Source: Pseudomonadota bacterium (GTDB lineage: Bacteria; Desulfobacterota; BSN033; WVXP01; G020346125). From it: DNA of 14,502 nt. Shown piece by piece: positions 14,090 through 14,502 of the stretch (positions are counted from its first letter, which is position 1; every line of letters starts with the position of its first letter). The position numbers were made by a program, and so were the translations under genes. The notes below the pieces were generated by a model. That model had not been told where the DNA came from. It made no database searches and saw nothing but the letters and a program-made list of their open reading frames with translations. The stretch lies in contig DAOVGJ010000175.1 of NCBI GenBank assembly GCA_030672465.1, positions 1-14,502 of the forward strand, given 5' to 3'.

Positions 14090-14502
14090 ATGAGGAAGGA
14101 AAACAGGATGATGCTGGAAATTGCCTGCACCATTGCCAAACGGACAAAGGCAAAGGCCATTTTGGTCTACGTAGATGTCTGTGAGGATTACGAGGCCCTC
14201 ATTAAGATGACTCAAGCCGCCAAAACTGACGTCATCGGCGTGGTCAAAGACGAATCCACCTATCAAGAGGCCTTGCCCATCATTAACAACCTGGTGAAAG
14301 TTCCCCCATTCGAACTCAGCCGAACGAGTCAGATAAAGGTCGCCGTCATAGAAGGCCTCTCCTCCGGGGTCATTCAGAGGGGGGATAAACTGGTGTGTCT
14401 ATCGGGAATCTCCAAGTTCGGAATCCTCGATACCCTCATCATCTTGGAGATAGGAAAGGAGCTCGAAATATTATCCACAACAGACCTCCCCGTCGTCTCC
14501 GA
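14090..14502 (+). CDS. N-terminal part of a DacZ/DisA_N-type protein (probable diadenylate cyclase), truncated by window edge
   Basis: About 137 codons are open to the right edge. The visible protein reads LEIACTIAKRTKAKAILVYVD, then TDVIGVVKDES, KVPPFELSRTSQIKVAVIEGLSSGVI, QRGDKLVCLSG and LDTLIILEIG. This matches the pattern of the pyruvate-kinase C-terminal domain (IAxxAKxxxAKAILV, later GxxxxGDxxVxxxG). That domain precedes the diadenylate cyclase domain in archaeal DacZ and in bacterial proteins often labelled 'DisA nucleotide-binding domain protein'. The full protein would make the second messenger c-di-AMP from two ATP. The catalytic domain (DGA and RHR motifs) is beyond the edge, so the cyclase call is inference. 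ATG 14090 follows GAGGGGGAG; ATG 14108, with AAGGA 7 nt before it, is an alternative start. A clear promoter lies upstream. Confidence 0.65.
   Translation, partial: MRKENRMMLEIACTIAKRTKAKAILVYVDVCEDYEALIKMTQAAKTDVIGVVKDESTYQEALPIINNLVKVPPFELSRTSQIKVAVIEGLSSGVIQRGDKLVCLSGISKFGILDTLIILEIGKELEILSTTDLPVVS

Overview
This window looks like chromosomal housekeeping DNA from a bacterium of moderate GC content. The most likely source is a relative of the former Deltaproteobacteria (Desulfobacterota). That placement is an inference from three things: the look of the proteins, the long acidic receiver protein in front of valS, and the style of the intergenic repeats. No marker gene in the window fixes the taxonomy. 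I see no rRNA, tRNA, CRISPR array, transposase, integrase or phage gene.

Layout. The left edge carries the N-terminus of a rhomboid-type membrane protease on the minus strand. A repeat-bearing spacer follows, then a small plus-strand pair: cutA and a short flavodoxin/WrbA-like protein. Converging on them is a minus-strand block, read from right to left: an acidic receiver-domain protein, valS, gatC and gatA. Three of these four genes serve translation (valyl-tRNA charging and the amidotransferase that makes Gln-tRNA or Asn-tRNA). gatB is not present here. A divergent spacer of about 490 bp, holding a perfect 24-bp palindrome, separates this block from a CCA-adding-type tRNA nucleotidyltransferase on the plus strand. 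A repeat-rich spacer then leads to a consensus sigma-70-type promoter and a galE-pyrE-small-protein operon. ychF lies convergent to that operon. After another repeat-rich spacer and a clear promoter, the window ends inside a gene whose N-terminus resembles the pyruvate-kinase C-terminal-like domain of DacZ-type diadenylate cyclases (c-di-AMP synthesis).

Several gene starts are best moved from the longest reading frame. galE should start at GTG 10506, because a consensus promoter lies inside the longer frame. pyrE should start at GTG 11519, valS at ATG 6363, the flavodoxin at ATG 1000 and ychF at ATG 13579. The rhomboid probably starts at GTG 145.

I do not see an undescribed multi-gene system. 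The items most worth a second look are the partial DacZ-like gene, the receiver protein with a degenerate switch site and a roughly 350-residue acidic repeat region upstream of valS, the intergenic repeat families (one of which supplies the C-terminal codons of the tRNA nucleotidyltransferase), a large imperfect inverted repeat at about 10107-10297, the 24-bp palindrome, and a 17-bp sequence duplicated upstream of galE and of the DacZ-like gene.
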